This document shows, piece by piece, positions 36,820 to 45,193 of a stretch of DNA of 64,000 nt. This DNA comes from a virus. The first letter of the stretch is position 1, and each line of letters begins with the position of its first letter. The stretch is from positions 1 through 64,000 of IMG/VR virus record IMGVR_UViG_3300042484_002069, one strand, 5' to 3'. Below the pieces are notes generated by a model that made no database searches, was not told where the DNA came from, and saw only the letters and a program-made list of their open reading frames with translations. The position numbers were made by a program, and so were the translations under genes.

Positions 36820-36964
36820 AAAAGTTTGTAATCTTTTTTCATTGAAGAATCGCTATAATTCAGATTTAGAAAATTTTATTCTTAGTAATAATCCAAAAGA
36901 TGTTTCAGATGTAGAGCGGTTGGCAAAACAATATGATGCGGCTCGCAAAAACAATTTTTATTAA
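36806..36964 (+). CDS. Small protein of 52 residues
   Basis: Starts ATG 36806 with agagga six bases upstream, overlapping the hsp20 end. The sequence includes LENFILSNNPKDVSDVERLA and KQYDAARKNNFY, a charged helical pattern that resembles small proteobacterial DUF3563-type proteins. Function unknown. Confidence 0.6.
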   Translation: MQLIKKVCNLFSLKNRYNSDLENFILSNNPKDVSDVERLAKQYDAARKNNFY

Positions 36965-36970
36965 ATAAAT

Positions 36971-36988
36971 GCGGGGGGAAACCCCCGC
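36971..36988 (+). promoter_or_regulatory. GC-rich hairpin in leader of 37004 gene
   Basis: GCGGGGG / CCCCCGC with a GAAA loop, without a T tract on the + strand, ending 15 bases before the start codon. It may protect or separate mRNAs; a terminator on the - strand is possible but no gene would use it. Confidence 0.55.
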
Positions 36989-37003
36989 AACTGAAAGGAC
37001 ATT

Positions 37004-37342
37004 ATGATTAGATTACTTAAATTGATAACCAGTGAAGAAATTGTAGGCGATTGCACTAAACGAGGATCAAAGATTTTTGTAAAAAAACCTTGTGCGATTA
37101 TGTTGATTCAATCTAGATCGACTCCGGATCAACATTCTATGGCATTAATTCCATACGCAGGTTATACTAAAGGGCATGAGGTTCAAATTGAATCTAAGCA
37201 TATTGTATGGGAAGCTGAGTTGGATGAGGATGTATTAAATCAATACAACTCATTATTCGGATCAGATATTCAAATTGTGTCTGCCTCAGTAGAAAAACCA
37301 ACAATCCCTAATACATCTACATTAAACATTGTAAAAAATTAA
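37004..37342 (+). CDS. Small beta-rich protein, possible Sm-like fold
   Basis: 112 residues. IRLLKLITSEEIVGDCTKRG, IFVKKPCAIMLI and MALIPYAGYT align by pattern with the protein at 5879-6358, and an LSm-like fold is suspected. If so it could bind RNA. No experimental link is known to me. It ends before a bidirectional terminator. Confidence 0.55.
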   Translation: MIRLLKLITSEEIVGDCTKRGSKIFVKKPCAIMLIQSRSTPDQHSMALIPYAGYTKGHEVQIESKHIVWEAELDEDVLNQYNSLFGSDIQIVSASVEKPTIPNTSTLNIVKN

Positions 37343-37344
37343 TC

Positions 37345-37369
37345 TAAAAAACTAGGGCAACGCCCTAGT
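37345..37369 (-). terminator. Terminator between convergent genes
   Basis: ACTAGGGC / GCCCTAGT with loop AAC. On the minus strand it is followed by six T, so it ends the minus cassette well; on the plus strand the tail is weaker. Confidence 0.85.
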
Positions 37370-37376
37370 TCTAGTA

Positions 37377-37838
37377 TCAAATCGCTTCTTTACCGCATAC
37401 TGAAATAAAGACTTGCTCGCGAGGCGTATTCGGTGCATCTAAATTTGTAATAAAATCCCCCATTTGATGTCGTTGTACCCATACTATTTTATTATTTGCA
37501 TCAGTGAAAAAATCAGTTATTAGATATAACTTAGCAGTATCACATTCAATTAAACCAAAACTATAAATTTTCTTTACCGGTACTGGTATTTGATCATATT
37601 TCACTTCATCAGTAAAGACAATCATACTATGCATCTTAAACATTTCATCGGACTTAGCAAATCCGCCTTTATTTAAGTATAACTGATATGTAGATTCTTT
37701 TGCAACAAATTTCCAGTCAGAATCAACATATGCGATAGTATAACTCTCTTGTTCTTCAATAAAATGGAATTTAAATTCATTTGCTGCGAATGTAACTGAT
37801 GCGAATGCTAATAGAATAATTGCTAATAGTTTTTTCAT
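37377..37838 (-). CDS. Exported protein of unknown function
   Basis: 153 residues with a clear signal peptide (KKLLAIILLAFASVTFA, cleavage after AFA-type site). The mature part has two cysteines (IECDTAK, ISVCGKE) that could form a disulfide. Last gene of the minus-strand envelope cassette. Function unknown. Confidence 0.65.
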   Translation of the reverse strand: MKKLLAIILLAFASVTFAANEFKFHFIEEQESYTIAYVDSDWKFVAKESTYQLYLNKGGFAKSDEMFKMHSMIVFTDEVKYDQIPVPVKKIYSFGLIECDTAKLYLITDFFTDANNKIVWVQRHQMGDFITNLDAPNTPREQVFISVCGKEAI

Positions 37839-37858
37839 GTCAATCCTTCGAAGTGAGC

Positions 37859-38158
37859 CTAGTCTCGATTAAAAAATCTTTTCTTAGGCTTAGGTGGTAC
37901 TACAGGTTTAGGTGGGGGTTCAGGTTCAGGTTCTTTTTTCTTAATAGAGATATTATCTTCTCTTAACATCTGTTTAACAAGTTGTACGGTTTTCGCAAGT
38001 TCTCTATCCGCAACCATTTTTATAGCTAATAGTTTGCTATCATAATTATTTGCTCCCTCCAGCAAATCTTTAGATATGGTTATCTTCTTTTTTGGTTTTA
38101 ATGCTTGGAGTTGTTTCTTAAACTCTTCTGATTCTGGTGTCTTTTCTTCTTCGCTCAT
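37859..38158 (-). CDS. Small charged protein with proline-rich tail
   Basis: 99 residues, Lys/Glu rich, with a helical centre (MVADRELAKTVQLVKQMLRE) and a Pro/Lys tail (PEPEPPPKPVVPPKPKKR). No signal peptide. It lies between an exported protein and a membrane protein. Function unknown. Confidence 0.55.
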   Translation of the reverse strand: MSEEEKTPESEEFKKQLQALKPKKKITISKDLLEGANNYDSKLLAIKMVADRELAKTVQLVKQMLREDNISIKKKEPEPEPPPKPVVPPKPKKRFFNRD

Positions 38159-38165
38159 TTTTTTC

Positions 38166-38816
38166 CTAGGTGCAATCTACCCATCGTAAAGTTGAATACC
38201 AATCATACGTTGGACTACCTTTAGGTATAAAGCAAGTGCCTAGTTCGGGATTTTGCTGTATCCTATCCTGTACGATCAAATACATACAACCCACGTACAA
38301 AAATATTGCAAGTAATATTGTTGCAACCCATGAACTATCATTAAGTAATGCTTGTAATTTTCTTCTTCGTCTAGCAGCTTTAGCCATAGCTGCAGCTCGC
38401 GCTTCTTTTTGTTCTTTTTCTGCTCGGTCTCGTTTTTCTTCTATAAGGTCAGACAAACGTTGTCTTTCTGTACTAAATCTACTCCATATATCACCCAACC
38501 CAGGCGTTTGATAAATTAACATTTCTCGCAATTCTACTTCGGCTTGCTCAAGTTGCATCTGCATCATAACATTATTTAAAGCTTGAGAATTCACCTTAGA
38601 TGGGTCATCACTTTCTTCACTTTCCTTTTTTGCTTGAGCAGCAGCTTCTTGTACTACTCCTTTGGCATCTAAAAATTTTCCAATATTTCCAGATACCTCC
38701 ATTGTAATTTCTGATACATCTGCCGCTGCTGCTTGACATTCTTTATAGAACTCCACACCCGATCTTATTGCTTTTAATGCCCCTTGCGCCATCGCAAAGG
38801 CGGTGATTGGATCCAC
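38166..38816 (-). CDS. Helical protein with C-terminal membrane segment
   Basis: 216 residues. A long helical region with SDLIEEKRDRAEKEQKEAR and a basic patch (KAARRRRKLQALL) precedes one hydrophobic segment, WVATILLAIFLYVGCMYLIV, and two cysteines after it. The layout recalls membrane proteins repeatedly found in small envelope cassettes of aquatic T4-like phages. Function unknown. Confidence 0.6.
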   Translation of the reverse strand: MDPITAFAMAQGALKAIRSGVEFYKECQAAAADVSEITMEVSGNIGKFLDAKGVVQEAAAQAKKESEESDDPSKVNSQALNNVMMQMQLEQAEVELREMLIYQTPGLGDIWSRFSTERQRLSDLIEEKRDRAEKEQKEARAAAMAKAARRRRKLQALLNDSSWVATILLAIFLYVGCMYLIVQDRIQQNPELGTCFIPKGSPTYDWYSTLRWVDCT

Positions 38817-38833
38817 GTCATTCCTTTTTCTTC

Positions 38834-39205
38834 TTAACTTTTTAGTTCCTCCGCAGCTTCTTCTGCTTCGGCCCGATTACTAATTTCTGCTTGAAAGGCA
38901 GATCTTTGCATTTCTGCGCCTGCCATTGCCGCTTCCCTGCCTGTACCTGCAAGCATAATACCGCTCAATGTTCCGCATAAAAATGTTGCCACGGGAATAA
39001 TAAGTTCAAAAAATTTACTATCAATAGGACTTATTGCATCTAGCGGCTGAGTCACAAAAATAATACTATATAACACTACAAAAATAATGCCAATTAACGT
39101 AAATGCTAAACACGCACCAATAAACACTTTAAGTCTAACCATAAGTTCAGATTCAGTATATCTTTCTCCAGGTTTAGATACTTTCGATTTTTCGCTATTT
39201 TTCAT
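38834..39205 (-). CDS. Small membrane protein (two segments)
   Basis: 123 residues with hydrophobic segments FIGACLAFTLIGIIFVVLYS and IIPVATFLCGTLSGIML, then a charged Ala/Glu C-terminus. Its start overlaps the lipoprotein gene in ATGA fashion. Possible role in envelope modification or lysis timing is only a guess. Confidence 0.65.
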   Translation of the reverse strand: MKNSEKSKVSKPGERYTESELMVRLKVFIGACLAFTLIGIIFVVLYSIIFVTQPLDAISPIDSKFFELIIPVATFLCGTLSGIMLAGTGREAAMAGAEMQRSAFQAEISNRAEAEEAAEELKS

Positions 39206-39378
39206 CTTTTCAAATCCTTATTAAAAATTAGTTCAGGGCAATCTCGATTCACTTCACATATTGGTTTTTTGCATTGTGGGGTATTCCAATTCCCCGGATC
39301 TTGACATGGATATCTAAATGCTTGATTGCACCCTGCCAGTAGTAAAATTATAAAAATACAATATTTTATATACCTCAT
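39202..39378 (-). CDS. Small lipoprotein of 58 residues
   Basis: A hydrophobic leader ends in the lipobox LLAGC. The mature part has conserved-looking Cys and Pro (YPCQDPGNW, KPICEVNRDCPEL), a pattern I associate with aquatic T4-like phages. It overlaps the next gene by ATGA and lies one base from the EF-hand gene. Expected in a membrane leaflet; function unknown. Confidence 0.75.
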   Translation of the reverse strand: MRYIKYCIFIILLLAGCNQAFRYPCQDPGNWNTPQCKKPICEVNRDCPELIFNKDLKR

Positions 39379-39379
39379 G

Positions 39380-39655
39380 TTATCCTCGTCTTGTCCATGA
39401 ACTTATGCCAACGTATGCGCCCACTACGCCACCCAATGCAATCCAGTACAATTCCAATGCAGAACTGATTCGTTCAATCCTTGATTCTGGGACAACAAAC
39501 ATAATAGAAAATGCTGTGACAATGATGGAAATTAACGCTACCCATGCCATTCTTCTTCTATTTTTTGCTCGTTGTTCGTAGATAGTATATTCCTTTTTAT
39601 CTAAAATTCCATCATGGTTTATATCAATAGATTCTAGATTTTCTTCAGTAGCCAT
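39380..39655 (-). CDS. Small membrane protein with EF-hand-like loop
   Basis: 91 residues. SIDINHDGILDKKEYTIYE matches the canonical calcium loop DxNxDGxLDxxE. Two hydrophobic segments follow (WVALISIIVTAFSIMFV and LYWIALGGVVGAYVGIS). First gene of the minus cassette, with gagagg before its ATG. Calcium binding is inferred from the loop only. Confidence 0.7.
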   Translation of the reverse strand: MATEENLESIDINHDGILDKKEYTIYEQRAKNRRRMAWVALISIIVTAFSIMFVVPESRIERISSALELYWIALGGVVGAYVGISSWTRRG

Positions 39656-39712
39656 TTACACCTCTCATGTTATGCCGTAAATCTATACGTTAGTATTTCT
39701 ACGAGTTTGCGT

Positions 39713-39825
39713 ATGAAGGTAATGCTATTATAGGTGTGGGGGTAGTGCTCGAATCAGATGCGGTTTAATTTAAACCGAGGACAATGTCATTACGAAGTGC
39801 CACTTTGCACGGCCTTCATATTTTT
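39713..39825 (+). ncRNA. Candidate structured RNA upstream of gene 43
   Basis: ATGAAGG (39713) pairs with CCTTCAT (39813-39819); inside, TAATG (39720) pairs with CATTA (39788), a palindrome CGGTTTAA-T-TTAAACCG (39761-39777) forms a hairpin, and GTGC/GCAC forms another. A T tract follows. This nested layout in a 286-base gap between divergent genes suggests a structured RNA with terminator. The rest of the gap shows no ORF or consensus promoter. Confidence 0.5.
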
Positions 39826-39941
39826 AACCCATTTTATTTGGACATTTTATTTGTAAATAATGGTTAATCTCATCTTTATTTATATAGGTAAAGCCTTAAA
39901 TATATTATATAATAAGACAAGTAATATAAACGAGGAGTTTT

Positions 39942-42437
39942 ATGAAGTTCTACACTAGTGTGAATCAGTATGGTAATAATATTTTGGTTCGGGGTATTAA
40001 CAATGGAAAGCGGGTTCAGGATAGAATTCCGTTTAAGCCGAAACTATTTGTCAAATCTAAAAATGAAGCAAAGTATAAATCGCTGTATGGGCAGAACTTA
40101 GAACCGGTTCAATTTGATAGTATTAATGATGCAAAAGACTACGTAAGTAAATATAAAGAAGTAGAAAATTTTCCGATATTTGGTAACACTAACTACGGTT
40201 ATCAGTATATTACGGAAAACTTCTCGGATGAAATTGAATTCGATATAAGTCAAATTAAAATCTGGTCATTGGATATTGAAACTTCCGCCGAATTGGGATT
40301 TCCTGATGTTGCAAATCCCCAAGAACAGTTGTTAGTTATCACAACTCAAGATGCAAATACTAAAGAACTGATGTCCTTTGGTCTACACGACTATGTAGTT
40401 AAATCAGAAAAACACACGTATATTAAATGTAAAGACGAAGTAGATTTATTGAAAAAATTTGTAGACTATGTTGCAGCAGATCATCCGCATATTATTACAG
40501 GTTGGAATGTAGAATTTTTTGATATCCCATATCTATGTAACCGTATTACTCGAATTTTAGGAGAAGATTATGTGAAACGTCTTTCACCCTGGAAAGTTGT
40601 TAAAGAAAAAAATATTATTAAACTGAAGAAAGAAAATATTTCGTTTGAATTGTTGGGTATTGCGATTTTAGATTACCTTGATCTGTATAAAAAGTTTACT
40701 TATACCAATCAGGAATCATACAAATTAGATCATATCGCAAAAGTAGAACTGGGTAAAGAGAAGTTATCGTATGATGAATTTTCGTCATTTACTGAATTCT
40801 ACAAAAATGATTGGCAAAAATTTGTAGAGTATAACATTCGAGATGTTGAACTGGTAGATGAGCTTGAAGAAAAGATGAAATTAATTGAACTCATCTTAAC
40901 AATGGCGTATGATGCAAAGTGTAACTATATTGATATTTTCTCTGCAGTAAGAACATGGGATTGTATTCTTTATAATGAACTATGGAAGAAAAATATTGTT
41001 GTTCATCAACGGCAGGAAAAAACAGGAAGAAGTATTGCTGGTGCGTATGTACAAGAACCTAGACCAGGTAAGTATAACTGGGTAGTATCGTTTGATGCGA
41101 CAAGTCTGTATCCTAGTATTATTATGCAATATAATATGTCACCTGAGACTTTGGTAAGTACATATCCTAAATTTTATGATGTACAAATGAAGACGTTGCT
41201 AAATGGTACAGCCGACTTGTCTGAGCTAGAAGATAAAAAGTATTGTATGACGGCAAATGGAAGGTGCTTTACGAAGGAAAAACAGGGAGTATTCCCGGCA
41301 ATTGTTCAGAAGCTATTTGACGATCGAACTAAGTATAAGAAACTTATGCTTGAGGCACAATCTCAATACGAGGTAACTAAGAATAAACATTGGCAAAAAG
41401 AGATATCCAAATATAATAATTTTCAGATGGCTCGTAAGATTCAGATGAATTCTTTGTTTGGTGCAATGGCAAATGAATATTTTAGATTCTATGATGACCA
41501 TATTGCGGAAGGCATTACCCTTACGGGGCAATATATTATTCAAAAAGTTGGCAAAGCATTGGACGACTATTTAAATAAAATTTGTGGTACTAAAGATTTT
41601 AACTATTCTTTTTATTCAGATACAGACTCCTGTTACATAACATTAGATCCGCTAGTACAAAAGTATTATAAAGATCACTCATCTGAGAAAATTGTAGAAT
41701 TACTTGATAAAATCTGCGAAGATAAAATTCAGGAAGTACTTAATAAAGTATGCAATGAAATTTCAGGATACACGCATGCGTTTGATACTAAGATTAATTT
41801 TAAGCGAGAAGCAATTGCCGAAACTGGCGTATGGGTTGCAAAGAAGCGATATGCACTAAATGTTTCTAATAATGAGGGTGTACAATATAAAGAACCGAAA
41901 TTAAAGGTTATGGGTCTGGAGATTGTTAGATCATCTACGCCTGAACCTGTACGAGATGCTCTACGAGGCGCGGTTAAATTAATTTTAACTAAAGATGAGG
42001 AAGTAGTGCAGAAATATATTATGGATTTTGAGAAAGAATATAAACAACATGCTCCAGAATTAATTGCATTTCCTCGGGGTGTGAATGGTCTCGGAAAATA
42101 CTCCGACAGATCAAATATATATAAGCATGCGACACCCATGCACGTCCGTGGCGCACTTCTTTATAATTTCTATCTTGACAAGTTTGATCTTGGTAAAAAA
42201 TATGAACGTATAAAGGAAGGGGATAAGATCAAATTTATTTACCTCAAAGAACCCAATACTATAGGTGAAAATTGTATAGCATTTAATACTGTTATACCTT
42301 CTGAAATGGATTTAAAGAAATATTCAGATTATGATTTGATGTTTCAGAAATCTTTCCTAGAACCTTTAACCACAATTTTAAATGGTATTGGTTGGACCGC
42401 AAAACCACAAGCAACGCTAGAAGGATTATTTGGATGA
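39942..42437 (+). CDS. 43: DNA polymerase gp43 (family B)
   Basis: 831 residues. The 3'-5' exonuclease has SLDIETSAE, GWNVEFFDIPYL and YNIRDVELVDEL, and the polymerase has FDATSLYPSIIMQ, RKIQMNSLFGAMANEY and YSDTDSCY. The C-terminal clamp-binding tail ends LEGLFG. Replicates the phage genome with gp45, gp44 and gp62. ATGA overlap with the nuclease gene downstream. Confidence 0.97.
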   Translation: MKFYTSVNQYGNNILVRGINNGKRVQDRIPFKPKLFVKSKNEAKYKSLYGQNLEPVQFDSINDAKDYVSKYKEVENFPIFGNTNYGYQYITENFSDEIEFDISQIKIWSLDIETSAELGFPDVANPQEQLLVITTQDANTKELMSFGLHDYVVKSEKHTYIKCKDEVDLLKKFVDYVAADHPHIITGWNVEFFDIPYLCNRITRILGEDYVKRLSPWKVVKEKNIIKLKKENISFELLGIAILDYLDLYKKFTYTNQESYKLDHIAKVELGKEKLSYDEFSSFTEFYKNDWQKFVEYNIRDVELVDELEEKMKLIELILTMAYDAKCNYIDIFSAVRTWDCILYNELWKKNIVVHQRQEKTGRSIAGAYVQEPRPGKYNWVVSFDATSLYPSIIMQYNMSPETLVSTYPKFYDVQMKTLLNGTADLSELEDKKYCMTANGRCFTKEKQGVFPAIVQKLFDDRTKYKKLMLEAQSQYEVTKNKHWQKEISKYNNFQMARKIQMNSLFGAMANEYFRFYDDHIAEGITLTGQYIIQKVGKALDDYLNKICGTKDFNYSFYSDTDSCYITLDPLVQKYYKDHSSEKIVELLDKICEDKIQEVLNKVCNEISGYTHAFDTKINFKREAIAETGVWVAKKRYALNVSNNEGVQYKEPKLKVMGLEIVRSSTPEPVRDALRGAVKLILTKDEEVVQKYIMDFEKEYKQHAPELIAFPRGVNGLGKYSDRSNIYKHATPMHVRGALLYNFYLDKFDLGKKYERIKEGDKIKFIYLKEPNTIGENCIAFNTVIPSEMDLKKYSDYDLMFQKSFLEPLTTILNGIGWTAKPQATLEGLFG

Positions 42438-43192
42438 AAAAACTATTTTTACTTTTGCTATTACCATTTGCAGTATTAGCAAACCCTATCGACGATAAGT
42501 GCCCGCAATTTGTTTTCAACGGCGCACCTGTTAGTAAACTAACAGAGACTCAATACTTATGCAAAAAGAATTATGCTATTCATTATAGATACAATACTAA
42601 GACTGCCGAGTATGTTGTAGAACATATTACATTGGCAAACATTACTGGGCCTGCTAAACGTAAAGATGATTTTAGACCGGACTTAGAATTGCCCGAAAAA
42701 CATAGAAGTGTATTATCCGATTATGCGGGGCAACCATATGACAGAGGACATTTATCCCCAGGAGCAGATAACAACGCAAATGATATTTACATGAGCGAAA
42801 GTTTCTTTCTTAGCAATATGGTACCGCAAGTTCCAAATCACAATAGAGGCATTTGGAAACAATTGGAAACCGCAGTACGTACTTGGGTAAGAGAAGGAAA
42901 GGACATTTATGTAGTTAGCGGAACGACATATTCTGCCGAATATCTTAAAATTGGTAAAGGTGAAGTAGGTGTACCAACAGGACTATGGAAGGTAATTATT
43001 GATGCGAAAACTAATAAAGCAATCGCATTTGACTTCCCTAATGCTCCTTTGCCTGTAAAAGATTTGCCTAAGTATGCTACAACTGTTAGAGCAGTTGAAC
43101 AAAAAACGGGGTTAAATTTTCATCCAAAATTGAAAGATGATTCTGTTGAAACGATCGCACCAAATTTGGCAGAATGGACGGGAATACAATAA
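42434..43192 (+). CDS. Exported DNA/RNA non-specific endonuclease (NUC family)
   Basis: 252 residues from ATG 42434, which overlaps the gp43 stop. A signal peptide (KKLFLLLLLPFAVLA) precedes a His-Asn-type nuclease site, YDRGHLSPGADN, followed by SNMVPQVPNHNRGIWKQLE. It would act in the periplasm or outside. Serratia-type nucleases share the DRGH motif. Role might be nucleotide scavenging or exclusion of incoming DNA; both are inference. Confidence 0.88.
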   Translation: MKKLFLLLLLPFAVLANPIDDKCPQFVFNGAPVSKLTETQYLCKKNYAIHYRYNTKTAEYVVEHITLANITGPAKRKDDFRPDLELPEKHRSVLSDYAGQPYDRGHLSPGADNNANDIYMSESFFLSNMVPQVPNHNRGIWKQLETAVRTWVREGKDIYVVSGTTYSAEYLKIGKGEVGVPTGLWKVIIDAKTNKAIAFDFPNAPLPVKDLPKYATTVRAVEQKTGLNFHPKLKDDSVETIAPNLAEWTGIQ

Positions 43193-43576
43193 ATGAAAAC
43201 ACTTATTACACTATTTTTAAGTATATCTTTAATTGGTTGCACATCGATTAAAGATAAAGTTCCTAGTTTCTGGGACGATAACCAAAGTAAAATAAGCATA
43301 GATATACGACAAGAAATTAATCATTTAAATTGTACTCAACCGCATTTACCACAAATTGAAAAAATACAAAGTAAGATCGAGTGGTTTATATTATACTCCG
43401 AAAGTAAACAAACCAAAGATGTATTAAAATTGTTAAATCCTATGTCCGAAACTTTGGGGGATTTTTATACTCGAAGTAAAGAAAAAGAAGGTAGTGAAAC
43501 TTATTGCAACTTGAAAAAGAAAGTATTGTCGGCTCAAGCAAAATTGATAGCAGAAACTATACATGGGAGATTTTAA
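43193..43576 (+). CDS. Small lipoprotein
   Basis: 127 residues with a leader ending in the lipobox SLIGC. The mature part is helical with two further Cys. It directly follows the exported nuclease, and both would act in the periplasm. It is about the size of an inhibitor or anchor; function unknown. Confidence 0.65.
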   Translation: MKTLITLFLSISLIGCTSIKDKVPSFWDDNQSKISIDIRQEINHLNCTQPHLPQIEKIQSKIEWFILYSESKQTKDVLKLLNPMSETLGDFYTRSKEKEGSETYCNLKKKVLSAQAKLIAETIHGRF

Positions 43577-43804
43577 ATGGACTTAAAGGAAATTGCAAAA
43601 TGCGGACAGCCTTGGGCAGAAGAAAAGGCTAAAATTGCATTAGAATTACAGGAGCAATATAATGCTAAAACCATTTCGAAAGATGAATATGTGGAGTTGA
43701 TCGAAGATATGGCAAGAATGGAATCGTTGGATGAGGTTTCTTCTGATATGAAATTAAAAACGGCTTTGGTAACCGCGCTCTTTGTTTTAGTGCAGATAGT
43801 ATAG
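43577..43804 (+). CDS. Small protein before uvsX
   Basis: 75 residues, helical: QPWAEEKAKIALELQEQYNA and DEYVELIEDMARMESLDE, then a hydrophobic C-terminus (LVTALFVLVQIV). No motif. Ends just at the start of the uvsX promoter. Confidence 0.5.
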   Translation: MDLKEIAKCGQPWAEEKAKIALELQEQYNAKTISKDEYVELIEDMARMESLDEVSSDMKLKTALVTALFVLVQIV

Positions 43805-43830
43805 ACAAGCGCAAATTTAGAATATATAAT
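43802..43830 (+). promoter_or_regulatory. Sigma-70-type promoter of uvsX
   Basis: TAGACA (43802-43807), 17-bp spacer, TATAAT (43825-43830), 22 bp before the uvsX ATG. One mismatch in -35. Confidence 0.75.
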
Positions 43831-43851
43831 GTAGTATTATAAGGAGTTTAT

Positions 43852-44913
43852 ATGTCGTTACTTGAAAAATTGAAAAAGAATTCTACAATTAAAGAAACTG
43901 AAGTATTAAATAAATCCAAATTTTTTGGTAAAAAGGATATGATCCAAACATCTGTTCCTATGGTGAATGTTGCCCTTTCGGGAAGTTTAGAGGGCGGGTT
44001 GACTCCAGGATTAACTGTGTTTGCAGGGCCATCTAAGCATTTTAAAACTGCGTTCTCTTTGTTGTTGGCAAAATCTTACTTGGACAAATATGAAGATGCT
44101 GTTGTACTGTTTTATGATTCTGAGTTTGGTAGTCCTCAGTCTTACTTTGATTCTTTCGGTATTGACACCTCCCGAGTTCTACATACTCCAATTACCGACA
44201 TTGAACAGCTAAAGTTTGATATCATGTCTCAGATTAACAATCTTGAAAGAGGTGATCATATTATCATCGTTGTAGATTCAGTTGGCAATCTTGCTTCTAA
44301 GAAAGAAGTTGATGATGCGTTGGAAGGAAAGTCTGTCGCGGATATGACTCGAGCAAAACAGATGAAATCTTTGTTCCGAATGATTACACCGCATTTGACT
44401 ATTAAAGATATTCCTATGGTGGTTGTAAATCATACGTATGCTGAGATTGGTTTATATCCTAAGCAGATCGTTTCCGGTGGCACAGGAATATATTATTCGG
44501 CGGATAATATCTTTATTATTGGGCGGCAGCAGGAGAAAGATGGTACTGAAATTACAGGGTACAATTTTATCATCAATGTTGAGAAATCTAGATTTGTACG
44601 AGAAAAATCTAAAATCCCAGTAGAAGTACTATATGAAGGTGGAATTAGTAAGTGGTCTGGTCTTTTGGATGTGGCATTGGAGGGCGGATTTGTAGTTAAA
44701 CCCTCAAATGGTTGGTATTCTCTTAAAGGTGAAGAAAAGAAATATCGCAAAGCAGATACATACACAAAAGAATTTTGGATGCCGGTATTGACCTCCAAAG
44801 ATTTTAGAGACTTTATTGAAAATCGTTATCAAATGGCTACAGGCGATCTGATGTCTAGCTCGTTTGATGATGTTGATTTAGAAGAGGAGTTTACAAATGC
44901 AAGTGAAGTATGA
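43852..44913 (+). CDS. uvsX: UvsX RecA-like recombinase
   Basis: 353 residues. A Walker A-like motif VFAGPSKHFKTAFSL near residue 60, Walker B IIIVVDSVGNL, and GGTGIYYSADNIFIIGR are typical of UvsX. It forms filaments on ssDNA loaded by UvsY and drives recombination-dependent replication. The acidic C-terminus overlaps the next gene by 17 bases. Confidence 0.95.
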   Translation: MSLLEKLKKNSTIKETEVLNKSKFFGKKDMIQTSVPMVNVALSGSLEGGLTPGLTVFAGPSKHFKTAFSLLLAKSYLDKYEDAVVLFYDSEFGSPQSYFDSFGIDTSRVLHTPITDIEQLKFDIMSQINNLERGDHIIIVVDSVGNLASKKEVDDALEGKSVADMTRAKQMKSLFRMITPHLTIKDIPMVVVNHTYAEIGLYPKQIVSGGTGIYYSADNIFIIGRQQEKDGTEITGYNFIINVEKSRFVREKSKIPVEVLYEGGISKWSGLLDVALEGGFVVKPSNGWYSLKGEEKKYRKADTYTKEFWMPVLTSKDFRDFIENRYQMATGDLMSSSFDDVDLEEEFTNASEV

Positions 44914-45193
44914 ACCTTGGCAATTAGTAAAAGAGGATAAAGAATATTGGGGAGTTAGAATTCTTGAGGGAAAATTTAATGAATTGGCTCTTGCGATAAA
45001 TGATGTTAAAATGACAGAAGATGATAGTGTATCTGTAGACTATGACATTATTTATTCTCTATTACCTATAGAAGAAGTTACTGAAAGTCAAGAATTCAAT
45101 GATACTCTATCTTTTATTATCCAAGACATTTTAGTAAAGGCTATGAATGAGCACGAAAATCGAAACAGTAATACTGCAAAACTTAATACATGA
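44897..45193 (+). CDS. Unknown protein between uvsX and gene 41
   Basis: 98 residues with YEPWQLVKEDKEYWGVRILE and LSFIIQDILVKAMNE. The gene overlaps both neighbours (17 and 47 bases). Aquatic T4-like phages often have a small gene at this site. Function unknown. Confidence 0.6.
   Translation: MQVKYEPWQLVKEDKEYWGVRILEGKFNELALAINDVKMTEDDSVSVDYDIIYSLLPIEEVTESQEFNDTLSFIIQDILVKAMNEHENRNSNTAKLNT

Noticed and set aside
39908-39913. TATAAT as promoter of DNA polymerase gene
   Set aside because: No -35 box at 16-18 bp and no MotA box at proper spacing; kept only as an isolated -10-like hexamer.
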